DNA of 47,500 nucleotides from Symbiodinium natans (Eukaryota > Sar > Dinophyceae > Suessiales > Symbiodiniaceae). Made by a program: the position numbers and the translations under genes. Below are positions 1-11,273 of this stretch, in pieces. The first letter of the stretch is position 1; the number at the start of each line of letters is the position of its first letter. The DNA is taken from contig CAJNDS010000104.1 in the NCBI GenBank assembly GCA_905221605.1, forward strand, positions 1 through 47,500. Direction: 5' to 3'. The notes below the pieces were generated by a model. It ran no database searches and had not been told where the DNA came from. It saw only the letters and a list, made by a program, of their open reading frames with translations.

Positions 1-1251
1 CACGCAGAAGAACGCGGGGCCCACCGAGACCCGGTACGGTCCCACGCAGAAGAACGCGGGCCCCGCCGATTTTAGCGCATTCCCACGCAGAAGAACGCGG
101 GTCCCACCGAAACCCAGTGTGCTCCCGCGCAGAAGAACGCGGGTGCCACGTGGTCTCATAGAAGCTTAGCGCTTCAGAGAAGTAAAATGCTATGAGTGAC
201 GTGCCAAGTTTCCGCGCTGCCGAACGGCTAACTCATCTCTTGAGCTGGTTTAGGTTGCTGAAAAGCATGATTTGTGGGGCCAGGTTTGCAAGCCGGATTC
301 CGGTCGCAGAGTGAGCTTCAGCTTGATGGGCCCTGAATGTGCCTGGGTCAGTTTTTTGGGCCCGCCAAACGGGCCGGAAACCCGATCACCAAAATGGGAC
401 GAAAACTGGCGTCGGGGTGGGAAGACAAAGCAGCCCGACAAACAAACAAACACTTGGAGCCAAAAGCACGACCCCAAAAACGAAAATGCTGCGGTTCCAA
501 AACTGCGCCCACGGCGCGGCCGCAAATTCTGTGCCCTGGCTGCTGCTGCTGGCATGAAGAAAGCTGCCCAGAAAACAGCCCCAAAAACGAAGCCGGAAAC
601 CGCGAATTTTGCATGCCAATCGGGCACATTGCCGCCAAGAATTCATGGTGCTGTAGCATCCAAGATGTTTGCACGGACCTTGCTGTGACATTGCCAGGCA
701 TTGCAGAAGCCCTTCTTGCAGACAATTCGATCATGCTATTTGCCTGATGGCATTCTTGAGATACTATTTGGGCCCCTCCTGTTGAAGCCGGACGGTTGAC
801 CGTTTGGCGGCACCAAAAGCAAGCCCACCAATATGGCAAGCCCGCTCCGGGCTTTGCAGACCACACACCAACGCACCGGCTGGGCAGACACTTGGACTAC
901 AACGCTACAACTACACGAAAAAAGTGGTCCAGTGGGGCCCTCCCCTTTCCTTAATTAGCCTTGTAAAACCCAAACGGGGTGTACGGTCCCACGCAGAAGA
1001 ACGGAGGGATTTAGCGGGTCCCACCGAAACCCAGTGCGGTCCCACGCAGAAGAACGCGGGTCCCACCGAAACCAGGCACGGTCCCACGCAGAAGAACGCG
1101 GGCCTCCCCGAAACCCAGTTCGGTCCCACGCAGAAGAACGCGGGTCCCGCCGGAAGCCGGCACGGTCCCACGCAGAAGAACACGGGTTTACCGAGACCCG
1201 GTACGGGCCCACGCAGAAGAACGCGGGTCCCACCGAGACCCGGTACGGTCC
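1..1251. repeat. Array A, unit A0 (phase set by window edge)
   Basis: One unit length, taken from the first base of the window to the equivalent base at 1252. It begins in the last four 42-bp repeats of the minisatellite, passes through the spacer (about 150-985), and re-enters the minisatellite. It carries a four-copy GCT run near 540 where unit A1 has three, and one T fewer than A1 near position 71. Confidence 0.9.
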
Positions 1252-1400
1252 CACGCAGAAGAACGCGGGGCCCACCGAGACCCGGTACGGTCCCACGCAG
1301 AAGAACGCGGGCCCCGCCGATTTTTAGCGCATTCCCACGCAGAAGAACGCGGGTCCCACCGAAACCCAGTGTGCTCCCGCGCAGAAGAACGCGGGTGCCA
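984..1400. repeat. 42-bp minisatellite block in A0/A1
   Basis: About ten tandem copies of a 42-bp unit with the core CCACGCAGAAGAACGCGGG. The core starts at 990, 1043, 1085, 1127, 1169, 1210, 1252, 1294, 1336 and 1378, so spacing is 42 bp except for one 53 and one 41. Copies differ in the half after the core. Because 42 is divisible by three, several frames stay open on both strands, giving spurious proteins with 14-residue repeats. Confidence 0.95.
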
Positions 1401-2500
1401 CGTGGTCTCATAGAAGCTTAGCGCTTCAGAGAAGTAAAATGCTATGAGTGACGTGCCAAGTTTCCGCGCTGCCGAACGGCTAACTCATCTCTTGAGCTGG
1501 TTTAGGTTGCTGAAAAGCATGATTTGTGGGGCCAGGTTTGCAAGCCGGATTCCGGTCGCAGAGTGAGCTTCAGCTTGATGGGCCCTGAATGTGCCTGGGT
1601 CAGTTTTTTGGGCCCGCCAAACGGGCCGGAAACCCGATCACCAAAATGGGACGAAAACTGGCGTCGGGGTGGGAAGACAAAGCAGCCCGACAAACAAACA
1701 AACACTTGGAGCCAAAAGCACGACCCCAAAAACGAAAATGCTGCGGTTCCAAAACTGCGCCCACGGCGCGGCCGCAAATTCTGTGCCCTGGCTGCTGCTG
1801 GCATGAAGAAAGCTGCCCAGAAAACAGCCCCAAAAACGAAGCCGGAAACCGCGAATTTTGCATGCCAATCGGGCACATTGCCGCCAAGAATTCATGGTGC
1901 TGTAGCATCCAAGATGTTTGCACGGACCTTGCTGTGACATTGCCAGGCATTGCAGAAGCCCTTCTTGCAGACAATTCGATCATGCTATTTGCCTGATGGC
2001 ATTCTTGAGATACTATTTGGGCCCCTCCTGTTGAAGCCGGACGGTTGACCGTTTGGCGGCACCAAAAGCAAGCCCACCAATATGGCAAGCCCGCTCCGGG
2101 CTTTGCAGACCACACACCAACGCACCGGCTGGGCAGACACTTGGACTACAACGCTACAACTACACGAAAAAAGTGGTCCAGTGGGGCCCTCCCCTTTCCT
2201 TAATTAGCCTTGTAAAACCCAAACGGGGTGTACGGTCCCACGCAGAAGAACGGAGGGATTTAGCGGGTCCCACCGAAACCCAGTGCGGTCCCACGCAGAA
2301 GAACGCGGGTCCCACCAAAACCAGGCACGGTCCCACGCAGAAGAACGCGGGCCTCCCCGAAACCCAGTTCGGTCCCACGCAGAAGAACGCGGGTCCCGCC
2401 GGAAGCCGGCACGGTCCCACGCAGAAGAACACGGGTTTACCGAGACCCGGTACGGGCCCACGCAGAAGAACGCGGGTCCCACCGAGACCCGGTACGGTCC
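1252..2500. repeat. Array A, unit A1
   Basis: Complete 1249-bp unit, almost identical to A0. It is three bases shorter through loss of one GCT in the run near 1795. The phase is arbitrary and chosen to match A0. Confidence 0.9.
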
Positions 2501-2649
2501 CACGCAGAAGAACGCGGGGCCCACCGAGACCCGGTACGGTCCCACGCAGAAGAACGCGGGCCCCGCCGATTTTTAGCGCATTCCCACGCAGAAGAACGCG
2601 GGTCCCACCGAAACCCAGTGTGCTCCCGCGCAGAAGAACGCGGGTGCCA
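2233..2649. repeat. 42-bp minisatellite block in A1/A2
   Basis: Second full copy of the 42-bp block, 1249 bp downstream of the first. It has the same internal order of variants, including the aberrant 53-bp first spacing. The block was therefore amplified as part of the 1.25-kb unit and did not expand independently. The end of a third block lies at 1-148. Confidence 0.93.
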
Positions 2650-2841
2650 CGTGGTCTCATAGAAGCTTAGCGCTTCAGAGAAGTAAAATGCTATGAGTGA
2701 CGTGCCAAGTTTCCGCGCTGCCGAACGGCTAACTCATCTCTTGAGCTGGTTTAGGTTGCTGAAAAGCATGATTTGTGGGGCCAGGTTTGCAAGCCGGATT
2801 CCGGTCGCAGAGTGAGCTTCAGCTTGATGGGCCCTGAATGT
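2501..2841. repeat. Array A, truncated unit A2
   Basis: The first ~340 bp of a third unit: the end of the minisatellite, then the spacer as far as the sequence GGGCCCTGAATGT. At that point A0 and A1 continue with GCCTGGGTC, but this copy switches into array B. This is the right edge of array A. Confidence 0.9.
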
Positions 2842-2864
2842 AAATACATGAAAAGGCTGGAACT

Positions 2865-2911
2865 GCGACCCCAAAATTGGGGCCGCCTGGCGGCCCCAAT
2901 TTTGGTGTCGC
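2865..2911. repeat. Near-perfect palindrome of the array B sub-block (15 copies)
   Basis: Two 23-bp arms separated by a single T, with one mismatch. The left arm contains CCCCAAAATTGGGGCCGCC and the right arm GGCGGCCCCAATTTTGG. The same 47-bp structure starts at 2865, 5444, 5925, 8497, 8978, 11538, 12016, 14546, 15020, 17587, 20164, 22662, 25233, 27811 and 30388. In most copies a second, imperfect GGGGCCG/CGGCCCC hairpin between two CCCCAAAAATGGGG motifs lies about 60 bp upstream. These could extrude as cruciforms or fold in RNA; no function is known to me. Confidence 0.9.
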
Positions 2912-3477
2912 TAAATCTGCATTTTTCGAGCCCCTGGGCTCCCCAGATTGCGACGCTACAGCAACTCTGACCCACAGGCAAGCTCCTAGCGTGGAGAATT
3001 TTTGTTTTTAAAGAACAACGACCCTCCACAGGCAGCTTTCTTGCGGAAGTGATCAACATAATAGAAACGGGCACCGGGGAGGCCACACACAAGCGGACGT
3101 GACTTTTGCACACAAAAGCGGACCCAGAATCTGGCCTCGGAACAATTTCCTGCGCAAAGACCCGGAGCACATATGGAAAACCTACTCGGACCTACTCCTG
3201 CGGAAAAATACAGCTGGGTTAGCCCCAGCGGTCACTTCTGATTCTCCCTGCCATCAGCATCCACCTCCACAACCTCACCTGGCAGCGCTGCAAAGCCGCA
3301 CGACACACTGCGCCTCTTGCATCTTGCCTATCTGGACGAGCGCCGACCGCATCATGTGACAAATTCCAAAGCTTGAAGTAACGCTGAGGAAATCCATGGT
3401 GCCATGGAAGCTCATGGAAATATGGAAACCCTCGCTGAAGCTTCTGACATCTTTTTCCAAAGCCGCGCAAAGCATGA

Positions 3478-4093
3478 GAAAACCAATCGAAACCCCGCGG
3501 AGATTTTGCAGGAACCCTCACAAAGCTCCACTGGAAGCTTTAAAGACCTGCGCACGACCTATATAAGAAAACCCACAGAAACCCCGCGGAAACCCTCACA
3601 CAGCCCTAAGAAACCCACGGAAACCCCTTCAAAGCTGTCAAAAACCATGGAAAACCCACGGTAACCTTCACAAGACATTAGAAAAACCTTCCGAGAGCTT
3701 CAAAAACCTACGCAAAATCTAACAAAACCCACTGAAACCCCGCAAACCTTAGAAAACCCCAGGGAAACCATCTGAAAGCTTTTAAAAAACCAAGGCAAAA
3801 CTTGACAAAACCCACGGACATCCGCGGAAACCCTCACAAAACTTTAGAGAAACTCAAGGAAAACCTCCGGAAAGTTCAAAAACTGCACGAAATCCCACGG
3901 AAACCCTCACGAAACCCTTGAGGAACCTACCAAAACCATCCAATAGGTTTTAACACATGCACGAAATCTAAGGAAACCCACGGAAACCCCCAGAAACCCC
4001 GCGGAAACCCTCGCGAAACTGTAGGGAAACCCAGGGAAACCCTCCAGAAGCTTAACAAACATGAACGGAAACCCTGCGGAAACCCCTTTATCA
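3478..4093. repeat. GAAACCC-rich degenerate sub-repeat (U0; recurs in every B unit)
   Basis: About 600 bp made largely of degenerate 10-13 bp words such as ACGGAAACCC, CGCGGAAACCCTC and AGGGAAACCC. The plus strand is rich in A and C and poor in T. The same segment occurs once in each array B unit. It resembles a decayed short-period satellite. It is not the plant or dinoflagellate-type telomere word TTTAGGG/CCCTAAA, which I see only incidentally. Confidence 0.8.
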
Positions 4094-5174
4094 GGACTGG
4101 ATTCACCCTTTGGCAATTTACAAAGTTATTAAAGGACAGGTGCAGGAAACCCGCCACCCAATCACCGCACGCCAATGTCAGTATTATACTACCGGTCGTC
4201 CCCTAAAGGGTGAAGGACGCAAGAGGTGTTCTTCTGCTTCTGGCGAGGACCTCTGTCAACCGGAGCGCCGAAGCTGGGGCATGCCTGCCATACGAATCAA
4301 TGGTCGCTGACCGTCTAAGAAGCACTTCGCGCCTTCAGGCAGAACGTCAAGGTACACATTGGTCTTTCACCAATCGGGTTCAGAAAAAGGAATACAGTCT
4401 ACGTCTGCCTGGCTTCACCGTCCACGTCACAACTTGCTATAGAACAAGACTGACTTCCTGCCTCAGGGTTCATGTCAGACTCAACCCAAGGACCTGACTG
4501 AAGGCATGACTGGTTTCTTGCACCCAAAGCTTTGACCCCGCGCATGGCTGTTGCTACAACCATACACTGCAGCTAGGCCACCAAGCAGCGCACGGATGAG
4601 CTTGGACACCTCCGGCCGCGCACCGGCCGGCCGCGCCTGCGCCCCGCAACGAATGTGAAGCCTCTCGCATCGCCAAAAAACGGCCTTGAAGACCTCGGCA
4701 ACCTCCTCCACTGAGTACTTCGCTGAGCGAGTTGCGAAGGGCTTGCGACACCTTGGAAGCACAAACATGGACCCTACGGACTATGTCTGGGCACTTTTTT
4801 CGGCCAACAAATCAGGCTCCGACGTGGCAGACATGGCGCAAGTACGCTAGCTGTGGCCTAGGAGCTGCTTGAGGCAAGAGAGCGCTCAGCGAGCAGCGGC
4901 TCAGATGCAATCTGTTGAAGACACATGGCCCGTAGGCGCAAAAATTAGCAAAAGTCTCTGAGAGTCTTGCAGATCTCAAGGCATCTTGAAAAAACAATCC
5001 GGCACAAAATCCAGCAAAACAGGTCTACGTGCAAACAAAAGCAAAAGTACATTGCAAAAATAGCAAACAAACGCAAAACAACGCAAATCTCCGAAATCTC
5101 CTGTAAACAAGGAACAACATTTAGGGCTGCTAAACACAAGCTAAAAGACAACCGCATGAAAGTGGCCTCCACAG

Positions 5175-8100
5175 TTGCAGCTCCCTTTCTGCTGCAGCAT
5201 TACAAAAGCAAGCAGCTGCTTCGGACAAGCCCCTGATCCCCAAGCTTATGTTCTGCACGCTGCTCCCCAACGTTCCTGGAACAAGGGCAGGCACAGGCAC
5301 GCTGACGAGACCCAGCTGCGTGAGCCCAGGGCTCAAACTTGCGACCCCAAAAATGGGGCCGTCTCGCGGCCCCAAAAATGGGGCCAGGAAATGCACCCAG
5401 CTTCCCTTATTATAATGTGTAAATACATGAAAAGGCTGGAACTGCGACCCCAAAATTGGGGCCGCCTGGCGGCCCCAATTTTGGTGTCGCTAAATCTGCA
5501 TTTTTCGAGCCCCTGGGCTCCCCAGATTGCGACGCTACAGCAACTCTGACCCACAGGCAAGCTCCTAGCGTGGAGACTTTTTGTTTTTAAAGAACAACGA
5601 CCCTCCACAGGCAGCTTTCTTGCGGAAGTGATCAACATAATAGAAACGGGCACCGTTGCAGCTCCCTTTCTGCTGCAGCATTACAAAAGCAAGCAGCTGC
5701 TTCGGACAAGCCCCTGATCCCCAAGCTTATGTTCTGCACGCTGCTCCCCAAGGTTCCTGGAACAAGGGCAGGCGCAGGCACGCTGACGAGACCCAGCTGC
5801 GTGAGCCCAGGGCTCAAACTTGCGACCCCAAAAATGGGGCCGTCTCGCGGCCCCAAAAATGGGGCCACGAAATGCACCCAGCTTCCCTTATTATAATGTG
5901 TAAATACATGAAAAGGCTGGAACTGCGACCCCAAAATTGGGGCCGCCTGGCGGCCCCAATTTTGGTGTCGCTAAATCTGCATTTTTCGAGCCCCTGGGCT
6001 CCCCAGATTGCGACGCTACAGCAACTCTGACCCACAGGCAAGCTCCTAGCGTGGAGAATTTTTGTTTTTAAAGAACAACGACCCTCCACAGGCAGCTTTC
6101 TTGCGGAAGTGATCAACATAATAGAAACGGGCACCGGGGAGGCCACGCACAAGCGGACGTGACTTTTGCACACAAAAGCGGACCCAGAATCTGGCCTCGG
6201 AACAATTTCCTGCGCAAAGACCCGGAGCACATATGGAAAACCTACTCGGACCTACTCCTGCGGAAAAATACAGCTGGGTTAGCCCCAGCGGTCACTTCTG
6301 ATTCTCCCTGCGCCATCAGCATCCACCTCCACAACCTCACCTGGCAGCGCTGCAAAGCCGCACGACACACTGCGCCTCTTGCATCTTGCCTATCTGGACG
6401 AGCGCCGACCGCATCATGTGACAAATTCCAAAGCTTGAAGTAACGCTGAGGAAATCCATGGTGCCATGGAAGCTCATGGAAACCCCTCGCTGAAGCTTCT
6501 GACATCTTTTTCCAAAGCCGCGCAAAGCATGAGAAAACCAATCGAAACCCCGCGGAGATTTTGCAGGAACCCTCACAAAGCTCCACTGGAAGCTTTAAAG
6601 ACCTGCGCACGACCTATATAAGAAAACCCACAGAAACCCCGCGGAAACCCTCACACAGCCCTAAGAAACCCACGGAAACCCCTTCAAAGCTGTCAAAAAC
6701 CATGGAAAACCCACGGTAACCTTCACAAGACATTAGAAAAACCTTCCGAGAGCTTCAAAAACCTACGCAAAATCTAACAAAACCCACTGAAACCCCGCAA
6801 ACCTTAGAAAACCCCAGGGAAACCATCTGAAAGTTTTAAAAAACCAAGGCAAAACTTGACAAAACCCACGGACATCCGCGGAGACCCTCACAAAACTTTA
6901 GAGAAACTCAAAGAAAACCTCCGGAAAGTTCAAAAACTGCACGAAATCCCACGGAAACCCTCACGAAACCCTTGAGGAACCTACCAAAACCATCCCAATA
7001 GGTTTTAACACATGCACGAAATCTAAGGAAACCCACGGAAACCCCCAGAAACCCCGCGGAAACCCTCGCGAAACTGTAGGGAAACCCAGGGAAACCCTCC
7101 AGAAGCTTAACAAACATGAACGGAAACCCTGCGGAAACCCCTTTATCAGGACTGGATTCACCCTTTGGCAATTTACAAAGTTATTAAAGGACAGGTGCAG
7201 GAAACCCGCCACCCAATCACCGCACGCCAATGTCAGTATTATACTACCGGTCGTCCCCTAAAGGGTGAAGGACGCAAGAGGTGTTCTTCTGCTTCTGGCG
7301 AGGACCTCTGTCAACCGGAGCGCCGAAGCTGGGGCATGCCTGCCATACGAATCAATGGTCGCTGACCGTCTAAGAAGCACTTCGCGCCTTCAGGCAGAAC
7401 GTCAAGGTACACATTGGTCTTTCACCAATCGGGTTCAGAAAAAGGAATACAGTCTACGTCTGCCTGGCTTCACCGTCCACGTCACAACTTGCTATAGAAC
7501 AAGACTGACTTCCTGCCTCAGGGTTCATGTCAGACTCAACCCAAGGACCTGACTGAAGGCATGACTGGTTTCTTGCACCCAAAGCTTTGACCCCGCGCAT
7601 GGCTGTTGCTACAACCATACACAGCTAGGCCACCAAGCAGCGCACGGATGAGCTTGGACACCTCCGGCCGCGCACCGGCCGGCCGCGCCTGCGCCCCGCA
7701 ACGAATGTGAAGCCTCTCGCATCGCCAAAAATCGGCCTTGAAGACCTCGGCAACCTCCTCCACTGAGTACTTCGCTGAGCGAGTTGCGAAGGGCTTGCGA
7801 CACCTTGGAAGCACAAACATGGACCCTACGGACTATGTCTGGGCACTTTTTTCGGCCAACAAATCAGGCTCCGACGTGGCAGACATGGCGCAAGTACGCT
7901 AGCTGTGGCCTAGGAGCTGCTTGAGGCAAGAGAGCGCTCAGCGAGCAGCGGCTCAGATGCAATCTGTTGAAGACACATGGCCCGTAGGCGCAAAAATTAG
8001 CAAAAGTCTCTGAGAGTCTTGCAGATCTCAAGGCATCTTGAAAAAACAATCCGGCACAAAATCCAGCAAAACAGGTCTACGTGCAAACAAAAGCAAAAGT

Positions 8101-8226
8101 ACATTGCAAAAATAGCAAACAAACGCAAAACAACGCAAATCTCCGAAATCTCCTGTAAACAAGGAACAACATTTAGGGCTGCTAAACACAAGCTAAAAGA
8201 CAACCGCATGAAAGTGGCCTCCACAG
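5175..8226. repeat. Array B, unit U1 (sub-block doubled)
   Basis: 3052-bp unit with two tandem sub-blocks, 5175-5655 and 5656-6136. Both end in GGGCACCG. After the first, the sequence jumps back to TTGCAGCTCCC; after the second it continues with GGGAGGCCAC. The rest follows the common unit plan. Confidence 0.93.
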
Positions 8227-11200
8227 TTGCAGCTCCCTTTCTGCTGCACCATTACAAAAGCAAGCAGCTGCTTCGGACAAGCCCCTGATCCCCAAGCTTA
8301 TGTTCTGCACGCTGCTCCCCAAAGTTCCTGGAACAAGGGCAGGCGCAGGCACGCTGACGAGACCCAGCTGCGTGAGCCCAGGGCTCAAACTTGCGACCCC
8401 AAAAAATGGGGCCGTCTCGCGGCCCCAAAAATGGGGCCACGAAATGCACCCAGCTTCCCTTATTATAATGTGTAAATACATGAAAAGGCTGGAACTGCGA
8501 CCCCAAAATTGGGGCCGCCTGGCGGCCCCAATTTTGGTGTCGCTAAATCTGCATTTTTCGAGCCCCTGGGCTCCCCAGATTGCGACGCTACAGCAACTCT
8601 GACCCACAGGCAAGCTCCTAGCGTGGAGACTTTTTGTTTTTAAAGAACAACGACCCTCCACAGGCAGCTTTCTTGCGGAAGTGATCAACATAATAGAAAC
8701 GGGCACCGTTGCAGCTCCCTTTCTGCTGCAGCATTACAAAAGCAAGCAGCTGCTTCGGACAAGCCCCTGATCCCCAAGCTTATGTTCTGCACGCTGCTCC
8801 CCAAGGTTCCTGGAACAAGGGCAGGCGCAGGCACGCTGACGAGACCCAGCTGCGTGAGCCCAGGGCTCAAACTTGCGACCCCAAAAATGGGGCCGTCTCG
8901 CGGCCCCAAAAATGGGGCCACGAAATGCACCCAGCTTCCCTTATTATAATGTGTAAATACATGAAAAGGCTGGAACTGCGACCCCAAAATTGGGGCCGCC
9001 TGGCGGCCCCAATTTTGGTGTCGCTAAATCTGCATTTTTCGAGCCCCTGCGCTCCCCAGATTGCGACGCTACAGCAACTCTGACCCACAGGCAAGCTCCT
9101 AGCGTGGAGAATTTTTTTTTAAAGAACAACGACCCTCCACAGGCAGCTTTCTTGCGGAAGTGATCAACATAATAGAAACGGGCACCGGGGAGGCCACGCA
9201 CAAGCGGACGTGACTTTTGCACACAAAAGCGGACCCAGAATCTGGCCTCGGAACAATTTCCTGCGCAAAGACCCGGAGCACATATGGAAAACCTACTCGG
9301 ACCTACTCCTGCGGAAAAATACAGCTGGGTTAGCCCCAGCGGTCACTTCTGATTCTCCCTGTGCCATCAGCATCCACCTCCACAACCTCACCTGGCAGCG
9401 CTGCAAAGCCGCACGACACACTGCGCCGCTTGCATCTTGCCTATCTGGACGAGCGCCGACCGCATCATGTGACAAATTCCAAAGCTTGAAGTAACGCTGA
9501 GGAAATCCATGGTGCCATGGAAGCTCATGGAAACCCTCGCTGAAGCTTCTGACATCTTTTTCCAAAGCCGCGCAAAGCATGAGAAAACCAATCGAAACCC
9601 CGCGGAGATTTTGCAGGAACCCTCACAAAGCTCCACTGGAAGCTTTAAAGACCTGCGCACGACCTATATAAGAAAACCCACAGAAACCCCGCGGAAACCC
9701 TCACACAGCCCTAAGAAACCCACGGAAACCCTTCAAAGCTGTCAAAAACCATGGAAAACCCACGGTAACCTTCACAAGACATTAGAAAAACCTTCCGAGA
9801 GCTTCAAAAACCTACGCAAAATCTAACAAAACCCACTGAAACCCCGCAAACCTTAGAAAACCCCAGGGAAACCATCTGAAAGCTTTTAAAAAACCAAGGC
9901 AAAACTTGACAAAACCCACGGACATCCGCGGAAACCCTCACAAAACTTTAGAGAAATTCAAGGAAAACCTCCGGAAAGTTCAAAAACTGCACGAAATCCC
10001 ACGGAAACCCTCACGAAACCCTTGAGGAACCTACCAAAACCATCCAATAGGTTTTAACACATGCACGAAATCTAAGGAAACCCACGGAAACCCCCAGAAA
10101 CCCCGCGGAAACCCTCGCGAAACTGTAGGGAAACCCAGGGAAACCCTCCAGAAGCTTAACAAACATGAACGGAAACCCTGCGGAAACCCCTTTATCAGGA
10201 CTGGATTCACCCTTTGGCAATTTACAAAGTTATTAAAGGACAGGTGCAGGAAACCCGCCACCCAATCACCGCACGCCAATGTCAGTATTATACTACCGGT
10301 CGTCCCCTAAAGGGCGAAGGACGCAAGAGGTGTTCTTCTGCTTCTGGCGAGGACCTGTGTCAACCGGAGCGCCGAAGCTGGGGCATGCCTGCCATACGAA
10401 TCAATGGTCGCTGACCGTCTAAGAAGCACTTCGCACCTTCAGGCAGAACGTCAAGGTACACATTGGTCTTTCACCAATCGGGTTCAGAAAAAGGAATACA
10501 TTCTACGTCTGCCTGGCTTCACCGTCCACGTCACAACTTGCTATAGAACAAGACTGACTTCCTGCCTCAGGGTTCATGTCAGACTCAACCCAAGGACCTG
10601 ACTGAATGCATGACTGGTTTCTTGCACCCAAAGCTTTGACCCCGCGCATGGCTGTTGCTACAACCATACACAGCTAGGCCACCAAGCAGCGCACGGATGA
10701 GCTTGGACACCTCCGGCCGCGCACCGGCCGGCCGCGCCTGCGCCCCGCAACGAATGGAAGCCTCTCGCATCGCCAAAATGGCCCTTGAAGACCTCGGCAA
10801 CCTCCTCCACTGAGTACTTCGCTGAGCGAGTTGCGAAGGGCTTGCGACACCTTGGAAGCACAAACATGGACCCTACAGACTATGTCTGGGCACTTTTTTC
10901 GGCCAACAAATCAGGCTCCGACGTGGCAGACGTGGCGCAAGTACGCTAGCTGTGGCCTAGGAGCTGCTTGAGGCAAGAGAGCGCTCAGCGAGCAGCGGCT
11001 CAGATGCAATCTGTTGAAGACACATGGCCCGTAGGCGCAAAAATTAGCAAAAGTCTTTGAGAGTCTTGCAGATCTCAAGGCATCTTGAAAAAACAATCCG
11101 GCACAAAATCCAGCAAAACAGGTCTACGTGCAAACAAAAGCAAAAGTACATTGCAAAAATAGCAAACAAACGCAAAACAACGCAAATCTCCGAAATCTCC

Positions 11201-11273
11201 TGTAAACAAGGAACAACATTTAGGGCTGCTAAACACAAGCTAAAAGACAACCGCATGAAAGTGGCCTCCACAG
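8227..11273. repeat. Array B, unit U2 (sub-block doubled)
   Basis: 3047-bp unit with sub-blocks 8227-8708 and 8709-9187. It is marked by CACCATTAC instead of CAGCATTAC in the first sub-block, and it lacks the ATATGG insertion near 9530. Confidence 0.93.

Larger units (their letters stand above)
1..2841. repeat. Tandem array A (1.25-kb units)
   Basis: Head-to-tail array of a 1249-1252 bp unit. The window opens inside a unit, so the array probably continues to the left. Reading the copies side by side, I found only three differences between the aligned units: one T in a T-run, one GCT triplet in a GCT run, and one G-to-A change near 2315. This implies very recent amplification or homogenisation. 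Each unit holds a 42-bp minisatellite block and about 830 bp of unique-looking sequence. No gene is credible inside it. Confidence 0.95.
2842..5174. repeat. Array B, unit U0 (left-truncated)
   Basis: First unit of array B. It starts inside the ~475-bp sub-block at TGTAAATAC, directly after array A, so it lacks the first ~250 bp of a unit. It has the ATATGGAAACCC variant near 3420 and CACTGCAGCTAGG near 4566. Confidence 0.92.

Noticed and set aside
984-1400. Possible CRISPR array
   Set aside because: The repeats are contiguous 42-bp units with partly conserved remainders, not repeats separated by unique spacers, in a eukaryotic context without cas genes.
804-2670. 205-codon and 166-codon ORFs on both strands, repeated in each array A unit
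   Set aside because: They run through the 42-bp minisatellite, whose length is a multiple of three. The frame stays open on both strands without any protein signal beyond the repeat.
3557-3572. TATATAAG TATA-like motif in each array B unit
   Set aside because: Present in every unit as part of the satellite with no gene downstream. Dinoflagellate promoters do not generally rely on TATA boxes.
3478-4093. Telomeric repeat tract
   Set aside because: The words are GGAAACCC-type and degenerate, not a regular TTTAGGG/CCCTAAA array.
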